This document shows, in pieces, positions 1 through 7,318 of a stretch of 28,457 nt of DNA. Position 1 is the stretch's first letter, and each line of letters begins with the position of its first letter. This stretch comes from UBA6544 sp038131165. GTDB lineage: Bacteria > Pseudomonadota > Alphaproteobacteria > UBA8366. The notes beneath the pieces are model-generated. The model did no database searches, had not been told where the DNA came from, and was given only the letters and a program-made list of their open reading frames with translations. A program made the position numbers and the translations under genes. The stretch is taken from NCBI GenBank assembly GCA_038131165.1, contig JAYPOZ010000056.1:1-28457 (forward strand). Direction: 5' to 3'.

Positions 1-598
1 ATCGCTCGACGAGATTCCGTTCAATCGTTGTATAAGGCCGGCCTTCAATCCGCATGGCAGCGGTGCCGCGCCGACCGCCAAGCAAGACATCGACAATCGA
101 ATAAATCAGCGAACTATCGACGGTGATCAGTCCGAAGTTGTCCCACTCTTCAACCTTGAAGACGGTCAACATTGCAGGCAACGGGATGGAATTAAGATAA
201 TCGCCGAACCGAATGGACGTTATATTGTCGAGGCTGACTTCGACGTTGTCAGAAGTGAAATTACGCAGCGACGTAGACATCATCCGCACGAGGCGGTCAA
301 AAACGACCTCCAGCATCGGAAGGCGCTCGTAAGACACCATGCCGCTATCGATAATCGCTTCAATGCCGGATCGCTCGGACTCGGCTTCGTCACCTTCTTG
401 GAAACCAAGCAGACTATCAATTTCGGATTGGTCTAGAACGCGCGAACTCTCGGCGTAACCGTCGTCACCGCCCCCTCCGTCGGCCATAGCAGCCCATTCG
501 TCGGCGAGCGCGTCCCCGTCATCATCACCGTCCCCATCACCTTCCAGCGATGCAGCCCAGTCGTCAGCTAAATTTTCGTCTTCGTCATCCATCATCAT
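1..598 (-). CDS. fliM: Flagellar motor switch protein FliM (N-terminal part, gene runs off the window)
   Basis: FliM is part of the cytoplasmic C-ring; phospho-CheY binds its N-terminus to switch rotation. Translating the minus strand from the ATG triplet at 590-598 gives about 199 residues with no stop before the window edge. Residues 53-65 (VLDQSEIDSLLGF) match the CheY-binding/EIDxLL motif. From about residue 85 the sequence (SYERLPMLEVVFDRLVRMMS) is the typical start of the FliM middle domain, continuing to LLGGRRG. A roughly 50-residue acidic, Gly/Asp-rich segment precedes the CheY motif and holds two related motifs, LADDWAA and LADEWAA. The start is one of three consecutive ATGs and I see no strong Shine-Dalgarno site. 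It lies 31 bp after fliL, so co-transcription is likely. The C-terminal FliN-like domain is outside the window. Confidence 0.96.
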   Translation of the reverse strand, partial: MMMDDEDENLADDWAASLEGDGDGDDDGDALADEWAAMADGGGGDDGYAESSRVLDQSEIDSLLGFQEGDEAESERSGIEAIIDSGMVSYERLPMLEVVFDRLVRMMSTSLRNFTSDNVEVSLDNITSIRFGDYLNSIPLPAMLTVFKVEEWDNFGLITVDSSLIYSIVDVLLGGRRGTAAMRIEGRPYTTIERNLVER

Positions 599-629
599 GG
601 CGATACCCAGTGGGCCAATTCACCAGCAT

Positions 630-1142
630 TTATTGTACCAACATTTCCTTGAATAGAACATCCTTCACCTTCACCGGATTGGCGGCAGCGTTTACACGCA
701 CCAATAATTCTTCCTTAACCCGATAAAGACCGTGCGAGCCCTGCAATTCTTCGATCCGCAAACCTCTCAAGAATACCTGAAAATTATCGACAATCCGTGG
801 CATTACGGCCTTGATACGCTGCTCGTCTTCCTTCTTTTCCAGCTCTAGGCTAATGCGCAACTTCAGAAAACTCGACTTTCTGCCAGCACGCCCCATACTG
901 ACCAGCATTTCTTCCAACTCGAAAAAATGACCTAAGGAATCCGCCTGCTGTTGCTCAGCAGCCAATTCCTCCTGGGACGGGCCAAAAAGCGAGTCAAATA
1001 CGCCAAGAAAATATGCCACCGCGCCACCGATCAACAGAAGCAAGACTGGAGCGCCAACAAAGAGCAACAGCTTCTTTAGACCGCCGCCGCCTGACCCCCC
1101 GCCTTCTTCTAATTCATCGCCATCTTCAAACTCGTCTGCCAT
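630..1142 (-). CDS. fliL: Flagellar basal body-associated protein FliL
   Basis: FliL is a single-pass inner-membrane protein that surrounds or stabilises the stator units next to the motor. The 170-residue product has an acidic, Gly-rich cytoplasmic N-terminus (1-22), one hydrophobic segment at about 25-48 (LLLFVGAPVLLLLIGG region), and a periplasmic domain ending in KDVLFKEMLVQ, a typical FliL C-terminus. Length is normal for the family. It is followed closely by fliM on the same strand, the usual fliL-fliM order in Alphaproteobacteria. It is divergent from flgF. I could not identify a clear sigma-54 or sigma-70 promoter for it in the 326-bp divergent region. Confidence 0.95.
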   Translation of the reverse strand: MADEFEDGDELEEGGGSGGGGLKKLLLFVGAPVLLLLIGGAVAYFLGVFDSLFGPSQEELAAEQQQADSLGHFFELEEMLVSMGRAGRKSSFLKLRISLELEKKEDEQRIKAVMPRIVDNFQVFLRGLRIEELQGSHGLYRVKEELLVRVNAAANPVKVKDVLFKEMLVQ

Positions 1143-1468
1143 TTACTTTGTCTCTGTTATACTAAAATAGCATCCAAATTGATTTTCTTTTTTAACATCA
1201 CATAAGGAATACTTGAAGAACAATAGTCAAAGAGCGCGGAAAACACAAAACAAACTACGAGCGCCTTTCCATCATTGGTCTGCGGCAAAATTTCCACAGC
1301 GACGGAAAGAACTGCCCGGCAACCCGTTCCCTCATACATCAACGTATATCAAAACCATCCCGCCAAATCAACTTAACTTATTGTTATTAAACAGTAAAAT
1401 TTACTGGCACGCATCATGCTGTCCGTACTGGCCGGAGAAGGATCACTGAGGAAGGATGAGGCAAGGTC
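1143..1468. other. Divergent intergenic region between fliL and flgF
   Basis: This 326-bp stretch separates two divergent flagellar units and is AT-rich, especially at 1143-1210 and 1340-1405. The only element I can define is the sigma-54 site at 1405-1420 for flgF. Small open frames on both strands here have no recognisable content and are not called. No TTAA-N7-TTAA (CtrA-like) site was seen. Confidence 0.7.
1405..1420 (+). promoter_or_regulatory. Sigma-54 (-24/-12) promoter upstream of flgF
   Basis: TGGCACGCATCATGCT carries the GG and GC dinucleotides at the required spacing of the sigma-54 consensus (TGGCACG-N4-TTGCW). Only the first T of TTGC differs. Transcription would start near 1431, giving a leader of about 38 nt before the flgF ATG at 1469. 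Confidence 0.8.
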
Positions 1469-2200
1469 ATGGAGACCCCTACCTATATAGCGTTATCGCG
1501 CCAACTCGGCTTGCGAAGAAACATGGACATCATCGCAAACAATATGGCGAACATGAACACACCCGCTTACAAAGCGGAACGCCTGATTTTTGCCGAGTAT
1601 CTGCAGAAACCGTCAGCGGACGACAAGCAGTCATTCGCGCAGGATCTCGGTACCATGCGGGATGTCACGGAAGGACCGCTGCAGAAGACCGATAATCCCT
1701 TCGACCTTGCGATCTCGGGCGAAGGATACTTTACCATAGAGACCCCTCTCGGCGACCGTTACACCCGCCACGGCAGGTTTCAGTTGGATGCCGAAAGCCG
1801 CCTGGTAACCGGGCAAGGTAACCCCGTACTTGATAACGGTGGCAGCGAAATCAGAATTCCACCCAATAGCGGCCGTGTCGAAATCAGCGGAGACGGCACA
1901 ATTTCGGCCGGTGGCGGACCGATCGCGCGTCTCGGATTAGTCACCTTCGATGACCAGCAACAATTAAGCCGATCGGCGAATAACCTCTACCTGGCCCCGG
2001 ACGACCTGCAACCGAAGGAAGTCGAGAAGCCAAAAATCGCCCAGGGCATGTTGGAGGAATCGAACGTGATGGCGATTAACGAGCTCACTCGAATGATCAC
2101 TGTTCACCGGCAGCATCAAAGCCTGGGCCGTGCGATCCAACAGGAACACGAACGGCAGGTAAAAGCGATAAATACCATTTCACGCCGCGCGGCCGGCTAG
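1469..2200 (+). CDS. flgF: Flagellar proximal rod protein FlgF
   Basis: FlgF is a proximal rod component exported by the flagellar type III apparatus. The 243-residue product has the rod/hook family N-terminal motif (NNMANMNTPAYKAERLIF, about residues 24-41), the internal LAISGEGYFTIETPLGDRYTR stretch that distinguishes FlgF/FlgG-type proteins, and the C-terminal segment with NVMAINELTRMITVHR that pairs with the N-terminus in a coiled coil. It is the first gene of flgF-flgG-flgA-flgH, 14 bp before flgG. AGGCAAGGT just upstream of the ATG is a plausible ribosome site. Expression probably comes from the sigma-54 site at 1405-1420. Confidence 0.95.
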   Translation: METPTYIALSRQLGLRRNMDIIANNMANMNTPAYKAERLIFAEYLQKPSADDKQSFAQDLGTMRDVTEGPLQKTDNPFDLAISGEGYFTIETPLGDRYTRHGRFQLDAESRLVTGQGNPVLDNGGSEIRIPPNSGRVEISGDGTISAGGGPIARLGLVTFDDQQQLSRSANNLYLAPDDLQPKEVEKPKIAQGMLEESNVMAINELTRMITVHRQHQSLGRAIQQEHERQVKAINTISRRAAG

Positions 2201-2214
2201 TAGAGGAGAAGATC

Positions 2215-3000
2215 ATGCGATCACTAAATATCGGTGCGACGGGAATGCTGGCCCAGCAGCTCAACGTAGAGGTCATCTCCCACAATATCGCGAATATGAA
2301 CACTACCGCATTTCAGCGCCGGCGCGTGGAATTTCAGGATTTGCTGTATCAGAACCAGCGACGGGTGGGTTCCGACTCCTCTGACGCGGGCACGATCGTC
2401 CCGGCAGGCGTCCAGATCGGCTTGGGCGTTAAGACTGCCGCTGTTTATCGGATCGCGGAGCAAGGCAATCTGACGCTGACCGAAAACACGCTCGATCTAG
2501 CGATCAACGGAGAGGGTTACTTCCAAGTTGAGTTGCCCGACGGTGAGACCGCCTATACTCGTTCCGGTGCTTTTCAGCTCAGCCAAGACGGAGAAATCGT
2601 CACCGTTGACGGGTTCCGAGTCCTACCCGGCCTGACCATTCCGGACGGTGCGATCGACGTCACTGTCAATTCCAGCGGCGAGGTTCTCGCCCAACTGGAC
2701 GGTCAGATAACACCCCAGAATATCGGCCAGTTCGACTTGGCCAATTTCTCCAACGAAGCGGGATTGCTTGCGGTCGGTGATAATCTCTACCTGGAGACGC
2801 CGGCTTCCGGCGCCGCAACCACCGGGAACCCGGACGCTGCTGGTTTCGGCCGTCTGCAACAAGGTTTTCTTGAGACTTCAAACGTCAATGTCGTCGAAGA
2901 GATTACCAACCTAATCACTGCGCAACGCGCGTATGAAATGAACTCCAAGGTCATCGAGACGTCCGATCAGATGATGGCCACAATGACGAACGTACGGTAA
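2215..3000 (+). CDS. flgG: Flagellar distal rod protein FlgG
   Basis: FlgG builds the distal rod that crosses the periplasm and passes through the L and P rings. At 261 residues it has normal length. The N-terminus (MRSLNIGATGMLAQQLNVEV) and the rod motif NIANMNTTAFQRRRVEFQDL are diagnostic, as are LDLAINGEGYFQVELPDGE in the middle and the C-terminal NVNVVEEITNLITAQRAYEM. A strong Shine-Dalgarno sequence (AGGAGAAG) precedes the ATG. It sits between flgF and flgA, with only 6 bp to flgA. Confidence 0.97.
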   Translation: MRSLNIGATGMLAQQLNVEVISHNIANMNTTAFQRRRVEFQDLLYQNQRRVGSDSSDAGTIVPAGVQIGLGVKTAAVYRIAEQGNLTLTENTLDLAINGEGYFQVELPDGETAYTRSGAFQLSQDGEIVTVDGFRVLPGLTIPDGAIDVTVNSSGEVLAQLDGQITPQNIGQFDLANFSNEAGLLAVGDNLYLETPASGAATTGNPDAAGFGRLQQGFLETSNVNVVEEITNLITAQRAYEMNSKVIETSDQMMATMTNVR

Positions 3001-3006
3001 CGCATC

Positions 3007-3981
3007 ATGAAAACCGTCCGAAACCGTTATTTACGAAGTCTCCTTGGGCTTGCCACGCTCCTCGCAACTGGTGCCGTGGCAGGTACCGAGAGTTTGGCGG
3101 CCTCTCTTCGCCATCACGTCGTAATTCGCGGCGACAACGTCACTCTCGGGGACATTTTTGACGATGCCGGTCGCCATGCCGAACGGGTTATCCTTCAGGC
3201 GCCCGAACCAGGCCGCAAGATCATCTTGAATGTAAAATGGCTATATCACGCCGCCCGATCCTATGGCGTCGATTGGAAGCCAATGAGCACCCTCGACCAA
3301 GTCGTCCTGGAGCGGTCGACAAACGTCATTTCGACGGATCATATCCGCGAAACTCTCGACATTGGCATTCGTCAGGAACTCAGCGTATCGGACAGGTTCG
3401 AAATCGAACTCGACAATCGATTATTGCAGATGCATTTACCGGGCGAAAACCTTCCTTCGATCAACGTACAAACGCTGAGGGTTGACCGGCAATCGCAACG
3501 TTTCTCAGCGATCCTGGTTGGGGGAGAAGGATCTTCGCGGACCGTGCGAACCACCGCAACTGGAAGATTCTATCGCCTAATCGACATCCCCGTACTCACG
3601 CGCCGAATCCGCGGTGGCGAGATTATCAGCCCCCAAGATATCCGGATGGTGACCTTGCGCGCCGACAAGGTTGATATGAACGCTCTCCTCGATCCGGAAG
3701 CGCTTATCGGCATGAGCCCTCAACGTGGGCTGTCGAGTGATCGGCCGATCAAGGCGAGTGATATCCGAAATCCAATTCTGGTCGCGAAAGGCAGCATGGT
3801 AACCATGGTTTTCCGAACCGAAAAACTAATGTTGACCGCACAAGGCAAGGCGCTTCAGGACGGTTCGGAAAACGAGACGATCAGAATCGTAAACCTTAAC
3901 ACGCATAAGACGATAGATGGCATCGTGACCGGCTCCGGTACGGTATCGGTCGTCCCGGTCGGTCGCGTGGCCCATCGATAG
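3007..3981 (+). CDS. flgA: Flagellar P-ring assembly chaperone FlgA
   Basis: FlgA is a periplasmic chaperone for assembly of the FlgI P-ring around the rod. The 324-residue product starts with a signal peptide (basic MKTVRNRYLR, then a hydrophobic stretch to about residue 32). A long N-terminal domain follows, then the SAF-like C-terminal part: IPVLTRRIRGGEIISPQDI at about 196-214, then GMSPQRGLSSDRPIKASDI and the end GTVSVVPVGRVAHR. It is longer than enterobacterial FlgA, as is common in Alphaproteobacteria. It lies 6 bp after flgG and 9 bp before flgH, so the genes are surely co-transcribed. Confidence 0.93.
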   Translation: MKTVRNRYLRSLLGLATLLATGAVAGTESLAASLRHHVVIRGDNVTLGDIFDDAGRHAERVILQAPEPGRKIILNVKWLYHAARSYGVDWKPMSTLDQVVLERSTNVISTDHIRETLDIGIRQELSVSDRFEIELDNRLLQMHLPGENLPSINVQTLRVDRQSQRFSAILVGGEGSSRTVRTTATGRFYRLIDIPVLTRRIRGGEIISPQDIRMVTLRADKVDMNALLDPEALIGMSPQRGLSSDRPIKASDIRNPILVAKGSMVTMVFRTEKLMLTAQGKALQDGSENETIRIVNLNTHKTIDGIVTGSGTVSVVPVGRVAHR

Positions 3982-3990
3982 GAGGGGATC

Positions 3991-4752
3991 ATGAAATCAA
4001 ACACACTCAAATCCCTCGGTCGTGTATCGGCCATTGCCCTCGGCGTCGCGTTCCTGAGCGGCTGCAATACGCTGGAAAGGTTGTCGCAAGTGGGCGAAGA
4101 GCCAAAACTGACGCGGGTCCAGAATCCGACCCATCGTGCCGGCTATCGACCCGTCAGTATGCCGATGCCGGCGCCCGTGAGGGCCGAGCGCGCCCCGAAC
4201 TCGCTCTGGCGTTCAGGCTCACGCGCCTTTTTCAAAGATTTGCGAGCAAACCAGGTCGGCGACATCGTTACGGTCTCCGTCGTCATCGCCGACAAGGTGG
4301 AACTGGACAATTCGGTGACACGAACGCGAAACAACGGCGAAACCGCAACATTGACCAACTTCCTCGGCTACGAACAGGCTTTGGACGCGATTTTCCCCGA
4401 AGTCGTCAACCCCACGACCCTGGTAAACGGTGCCAGCACGTCCTCGGTTGCCGGAACCGGAGCCATCGACCGCGAGGAAAAAATTACCACGAAAGTCGCG
4501 GCAATGGTGGTTCAGGTCCTGCCGAACGGCAATCTCGTGATCGAGGGTCGCCAGGAGACCCGTGTAAACGCAGAGGTGCGCGAACTCGCCATCACCGGAA
4601 TCGTGCGGCCGCAGGACATCACCAGCAGCAACACAATCAACTACGAACAGGTTGCGGAAGCCCGCTTGGCTTACGGCGGGCGCGGAACCCTCACCGATGT
4701 CCAAACACCACGCTACGGACAACAAATCTACGACATTATTTTCCCGTTCTAA
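3991..4752 (+). CDS. flgH: Flagellar L-ring lipoprotein FlgH
   Basis: FlgH forms the outer-membrane L-ring bushing. The 253-residue product has a lipoprotein signal peptide with lipobox LSGC (lipidated Cys25). The conserved family blocks are visible: SLWRSGSRAFFKDLRANQVG, DIVTVSVVIADKVELDN, GNLVIEGRQE and the region VRPQDITSSNTINYEQVAEA followed by YGGRG. The start has an excellent Shine-Dalgarno sequence (AGGAGGGG, overlapping the flgA stop region). It is the last gene of the flgFGAH unit; a strong terminator lies about 85 bp downstream. A 168-residue open frame on the opposite strand is a shadow. Confidence 0.97.
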   Translation: MKSNTLKSLGRVSAIALGVAFLSGCNTLERLSQVGEEPKLTRVQNPTHRAGYRPVSMPMPAPVRAERAPNSLWRSGSRAFFKDLRANQVGDIVTVSVVIADKVELDNSVTRTRNNGETATLTNFLGYEQALDAIFPEVVNPTTLVNGASTSSVAGTGAIDREEKITTKVAAMVVQVLPNGNLVIEGRQETRVNAEVRELAITGIVRPQDITSSNTINYEQVAEARLAYGGRGTLTDVQTPRYGQQIYDIIFPF

Positions 4753-4803
4753 GCAGCGGACACTTCGGGAAATTTAAGGAATTTGCAGCGGCTGTCGCCT
4801 CCA

Positions 4804-4821
4804 TCCTCCTCCTCCTCCTCC
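4804..4821 (+). repeat. Short TCC trinucleotide repeat
   Basis: Six uninterrupted TCC units lie in the intergenic space between the flgH stop and the terminator hairpin. They are non-coding in the annotated genes. No function is apparent beyond a simple repeat prone to slippage. Confidence 0.85.
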
Positions 4822-4835
4822 AAGACGGTCGTTGC

Positions 4836-4882
4836 AAAAAAAAGGGGCCGATGTCGACGGACATCGGCCCCCTTTATTTTTT
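4836..4882. terminator. Bidirectional intrinsic terminator between flgH and dksA
   Basis: A 12-bp perfect GC-rich stem (4844-4855 with 4860-4871, arms GGGGCCGATGTC and GACATCGGCCCC) closes a 4-nt loop GACG. It is flanked by eight A on the left and TTTATTTTTT on the right, so it can end flgFGAH transcription rightward and dksA transcription leftward. Confidence 0.95.
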
Positions 4883-4894
4883 CAGACTACTCGC

Positions 4895-5323
4895 TCAGTC
4901 GTCGCGGCGAGTCCGTTCCATCCGTTCGTGGCGTTCTTGAGCTTCAACGCTCAATGTCGCAATAGGACGCGCTTCGAGACGACGCAATGAGATCGGCTCC
5001 CCGGTCTCCTCACAATATCCATAGGATCCATCGTCAAGACGATCCAACGCCTCGTCGATCTTCGCAATCAGCTTGCGCTGCCGATCGCGGGTCCGCAATT
5101 CAAGCGCACGGTCCGCCTCCAAAGAGGCCCGATCCGCCATGTCCGGCTCCGCCAGGCTCTCCTCCTGCAAATTCTTGATGGTCTCGCTAGACTCCCGCAG
5201 CAATTCCTCGCGCCAACTGAGTAGTTTCCGCCGGAAATACTCGCGCTGACGCGCATTCATGAACGGCTCTTTCTCCGTCGGTTTGTATTTCTTTGGAAGC
5301 GAAGGTCGTTTCTTCGACGCCAT
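4895..5323 (-). CDS. dksA: DksA/TraR-family RNA polymerase-binding transcription factor (single-Cys type)
   Basis: DksA enters the secondary channel of RNA polymerase and, with ppGpp, tunes promoters. From the ATG at 5321-5323 the product has 142 residues. The coiled-coil tip motif DxxDxA is present (Asp61, Asp64, Ala66), followed by LELRTRDRQRKLIAKID. The zinc-finger region YGYCEETGEPIS keeps only the first cysteine (Cys104); the other three positions are Thr107, Ser125 and Ala128. From memory, single-Cys DksA is frequent in Alphaproteobacteria. I chose this start rather than an upstream in-frame ATG because GAGG lies about 7 nt before it and a sigma-70-like promoter covers the upstream extension. 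It is separated from fliX by 173 bp. Confidence 0.93.
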   Translation of the reverse strand: MASKKRPSLPKKYKPTEKEPFMNARQREYFRRKLLSWREELLRESSETIKNLQEESLAEPDMADRASLEADRALELRTRDRQRKLIAKIDEALDRLDDGSYGYCEETGEPISLRRLEARPIATLSVEAQERHERMERTRRDD

Positions 5324-5366
5324 CGTTTTTCCTCGCTTGGCCAACGCCTGGGTTTTAGGCGCGCGG

Positions 5367-5395
5367 AGTATATGTAGTGCCCAGCTGTCCCGCAA
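5367..5395 (-). promoter_or_regulatory. Sigma-70-like promoter for dksA
   Basis: On the minus strand TTGCGG (5390-5395) and TATACT (5367-5372) are separated by exactly 17 bp. Transcription would start near 5360, about 37 nt before the dksA ATG. A CCTTAA-GT-TTAAGG inverted repeat at 5409-5422 sits about 50-60 bp upstream of that start. Confidence 0.65.
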
Positions 5396-5452
5396 GGCTT
5401 TGAATTTGCCTTAAGTTTAAGGGCATTCTAACCTGAATTTGACCAGGAGTCG

Positions 5453-5501
5453 CCTAGGGCGCGAATACAAAATCGAGGAGTGGAACGAATGACGCCCTAG
5501 G
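5453..5501 (-). repeat. 9-bp inverted repeat spanning the fliX stop codon
   Basis: CCTAGGGCG (5453-5461) and CGCCCTAGG (5493-5501) are perfect inverted copies with 31 bp between them. The fliX stop codon (TAG, 5497-5499) lies inside one arm. No T-tract follows, so this is not a classic terminator, but it could fold at the 3' end of the fliX message. Confidence 0.5.
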
Positions 5502-5922
5502 AATTTCTCTCATATTTTGCCAACTCGACACGCGCCCGAAGCTCGATCTCGTCGAGAATATCCTGTAGCGCAGGATCGCTTACGTTGGCGCGCTGGCGGG
5601 TCACTAAATCCGCAATACTGCGGAGCTCGCTAACCGGAATGCCGCCGTTCAGCAAGCCCAACCGCACCCCGTCGAGGCGATCCAAGATTTCGCCTCCCCA
5701 TTGCCGGCCCCGAGCGTTTCCCTCGCCCGTTGTGGCATCATCGACCTCTTGGATGGCCAACAATGCATCGACAGCGTGGGCCGGCGCCGCACCGCTCACA
5801 GGATCAATCGCGTTCTCCTGGCTTTTGACCTGCTTGGCGAACTTCCCAGAAGGCGATCCCTGCGGTCGCTCACTTCTCTTAACCGGCGACGAGCCTACAG
5901 ATGACGTTCTTTCGATTTTCAT
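5497..5922 (-). CDS. fliX: Flagellar assembly regulator FliX
   Basis: FliX in Caulobacter couples completion of early flagellar structures to transcription of late genes through the sigma-54 activator FlbD. The 141-residue product has the family's basic, low-complexity N-terminus and the conserved C-terminal helical part: ILDRLDGVRLGLLNGGIP, then a segment with VSDPALQDILDEIELRARVE. Size matches the family. An in-frame TTG six bases upstream is a less likely start than this ATG. It is divergent from flgI, as I recall for Caulobacter. FlbD itself is not in the window, but the four sigma-54 sites found here are the kind of targets such a circuit would control. Confidence 0.9.
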   Translation of the reverse strand: MKIERTSSVGSSPVKRSERPQGSPSGKFAKQVKSQENAIDPVSGAAPAHAVDALLAIQEVDDATTGEGNARGRQWGGEILDRLDGVRLGLLNGGIPVSELRSIADLVTRQRANVSDPALQDILDEIELRARVELAKYERNS

Positions 5923-6107
5923 AGCCAAATCTTAATCCCTTTTAGAGCCCGGCGAAACCACTTAAGCGAAGCGGGCTCTTACTTGTGCCCGGCAATCTTT
6001 TCCAAATACCCGGCACGGCTTGCCTCGCCGACCCAGCCGCTCCTTAACAGATTAGAGAAACTCACAATTAATCATTTATTTTCAATATATTAAACATCCT
6101 AACTTGT

Positions 6108-6123
6108 TGGCACATCATTCGCA
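6108..6123 (+). promoter_or_regulatory. Sigma-54 (-24/-12) promoter upstream of flgI
   Basis: TGGCACATCATTCGCA has GG and GC at the required sigma-54 spacing and a perfect TGGCAC half. Transcription would start near 6134, about 33 nt before the chosen flgI ATG. This argues against any flgI start upstream of 6134, including the in-frame TTG at 6104. Confidence 0.8.
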
Positions 6124-6166
6124 ATCTTTAGCACGGAAGAGTTTCTTAGTGGGAGAGATGGTGGAG

Positions 6167-7318
6167 ATGAAGAATTCAAATATCCATCGCATGACATCGA
6201 AGCCAATGCGCAAAATTACATTGGCGCTGGCCGTTCTCGCGGCTTGTCTGACATGGACGACGTCTGCGACAGCCCAATCTCGCATCAAGGATATCGTCGA
6301 TATCGAGGGTGTGCGGGAAAACATTTTGATCGGTTACGGCTTGGTGGTCGGTCTCAATGGTTCCGGCGATTCCTTGTCGAGCAACGTCTTCACCAAACAA
6401 AGCCTGATCGGCATGCTTGAGCGCCTCGGCGTCAACGCGAACGATACGGCACTGGACGCAAAGAACGTTGCAGCCGTCATGGTGACCGGGCAACTGCCGG
6501 CCTTTGCCCGCCAGGGCGTCAAAATCGATATCTCCGTCTCGGCTCTGGGTAATGCCAGCAGCCTGCTAGGCGGAACGCTTCTTGTCACACCAATGCTGGG
6601 TGCCGATGGCGAGGTTTACGCGGTTGCGCAGGGCACCTTGGCTGTCGGTGGTTTCAGTGCAGCGGGCGCGGCGGAGACCGTCGTCAAGGGCGTCCCGACG
6701 AGCGGACGCATTCCGAACGGCGCAATCGTCGAACGCGAGCTGCCCTTCAACCTCGGCGATCTAAAGCGAGTCCGACTGTCGCTGCGCAATCCTGATTTCA
6801 CGACCGCACGCCGGGTTGCTCGCGCCATCAATGCCTTTGTCGGACTGCAGACCGCGAAAGCGTCGGATAACGCAACTGTCGTCCTCGACGTGCCAAAAAC
6901 CTACGACGGCGAACTGGTCGAGTTGCTGACAGATATCGAGCAACTTCAGGTACAGCCCGATCAAATCGCTAAAGTCATCATAGACGAACAATCCGGCATT
7001 ATCGTCATGGGCGAAAACGTGCGCATCAGCACAGTAGCGATCGCCCAAGGCAACTTGACGATCCGCATCACGGAAACACAGCAAGTCTCACAACCGACAC
7101 CGTTCTCGAATACCGGCGAGACAACCACTGTCAACCGCACTGCAGTCGAAGTCGATGAGGGGGAAGATCGCAAGTTCGGCATCTTGCCGACCGGTGTCAC
7201 CCTTCAGGAATTGGTGAACGGTTTGAATTCGCTCGGAATCGGCCCGCGCGACATGATTACCATCTTGCAAGCGGTCAAAGCCTCTGGCGCGATGCAAGCG
7301 GACATCGAGGTGCTGTGA
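6167..7318 (+). CDS. flgI: Flagellar P-ring protein FlgI
   Basis: FlgI forms the periplasmic P-ring bushing around the rod. From ATG 6167 the product has 383 residues. A signal peptide with the hydrophobic run ITLALAVLAACLTW ends near Ala36 (TSATA then QS), and the mature protein starts with the classic RIKDIVDIEGVRENILIGYG. Other family blocks are GLNGSGDSLSSNVFT, NVAAVMVTGQLPAFARQG, LGGTLLVTPMLGADGEVYA and the C-terminal GPRDMITILQAVKASGAMQA. In-frame ATGs at 6158, 6191 and 6206 are alternatives; 6158 or 6167 fits best with GGGAG at 6151-6155. Its stop overlaps the next gene's ATG (TGATG), indicating translational coupling. Confidence 0.95.
   Translation: MKNSNIHRMTSKPMRKITLALAVLAACLTWTTSATAQSRIKDIVDIEGVRENILIGYGLVVGLNGSGDSLSSNVFTKQSLIGMLERLGVNANDTALDAKNVAAVMVTGQLPAFARQGVKIDISVSALGNASSLLGGTLLVTPMLGADGEVYAVAQGTLAVGGFSAAGAAETVVKGVPTSGRIPNGAIVERELPFNLGDLKRVRLSLRNPDFTTARRVARAINAFVGLQTAKASDNATVVLDVPKTYDGELVELLTDIEQLQVQPDQIAKVIIDEQSGIIVMGENVRISTVAIAQGNLTIRITETQQVSQPTPFSNTGETTTVNRTAVEVDEGEDRKFGILPTGVTLQELVNGLNSLGIGPRDMITILQAVKASGAMQADIEVL

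Noticed and set aside
1213..1449. 78-residue open frame upstream of flgF
   Set aside because: No domain or start signal, and it runs across the sigma-54 promoter region; treated as non-coding.
4219..4725. 168-residue open frame antisense to flgH
   Set aside because: It lies wholly within flgH, which has strong family motifs; the antisense product shows no recognisable domain and no ribosome site.
5324..5395. 24-residue N-terminal extension of DksA
   Set aside because: The extension is covered by a sigma-70-like promoter, and ATG 5323 has a good Shine-Dalgarno sequence.
6104..6166. Longer FlgI with a TTG start at 6104
   Set aside because: This start lies upstream of the sigma-54 -24/-12 elements and would place extra residues before the signal peptide.
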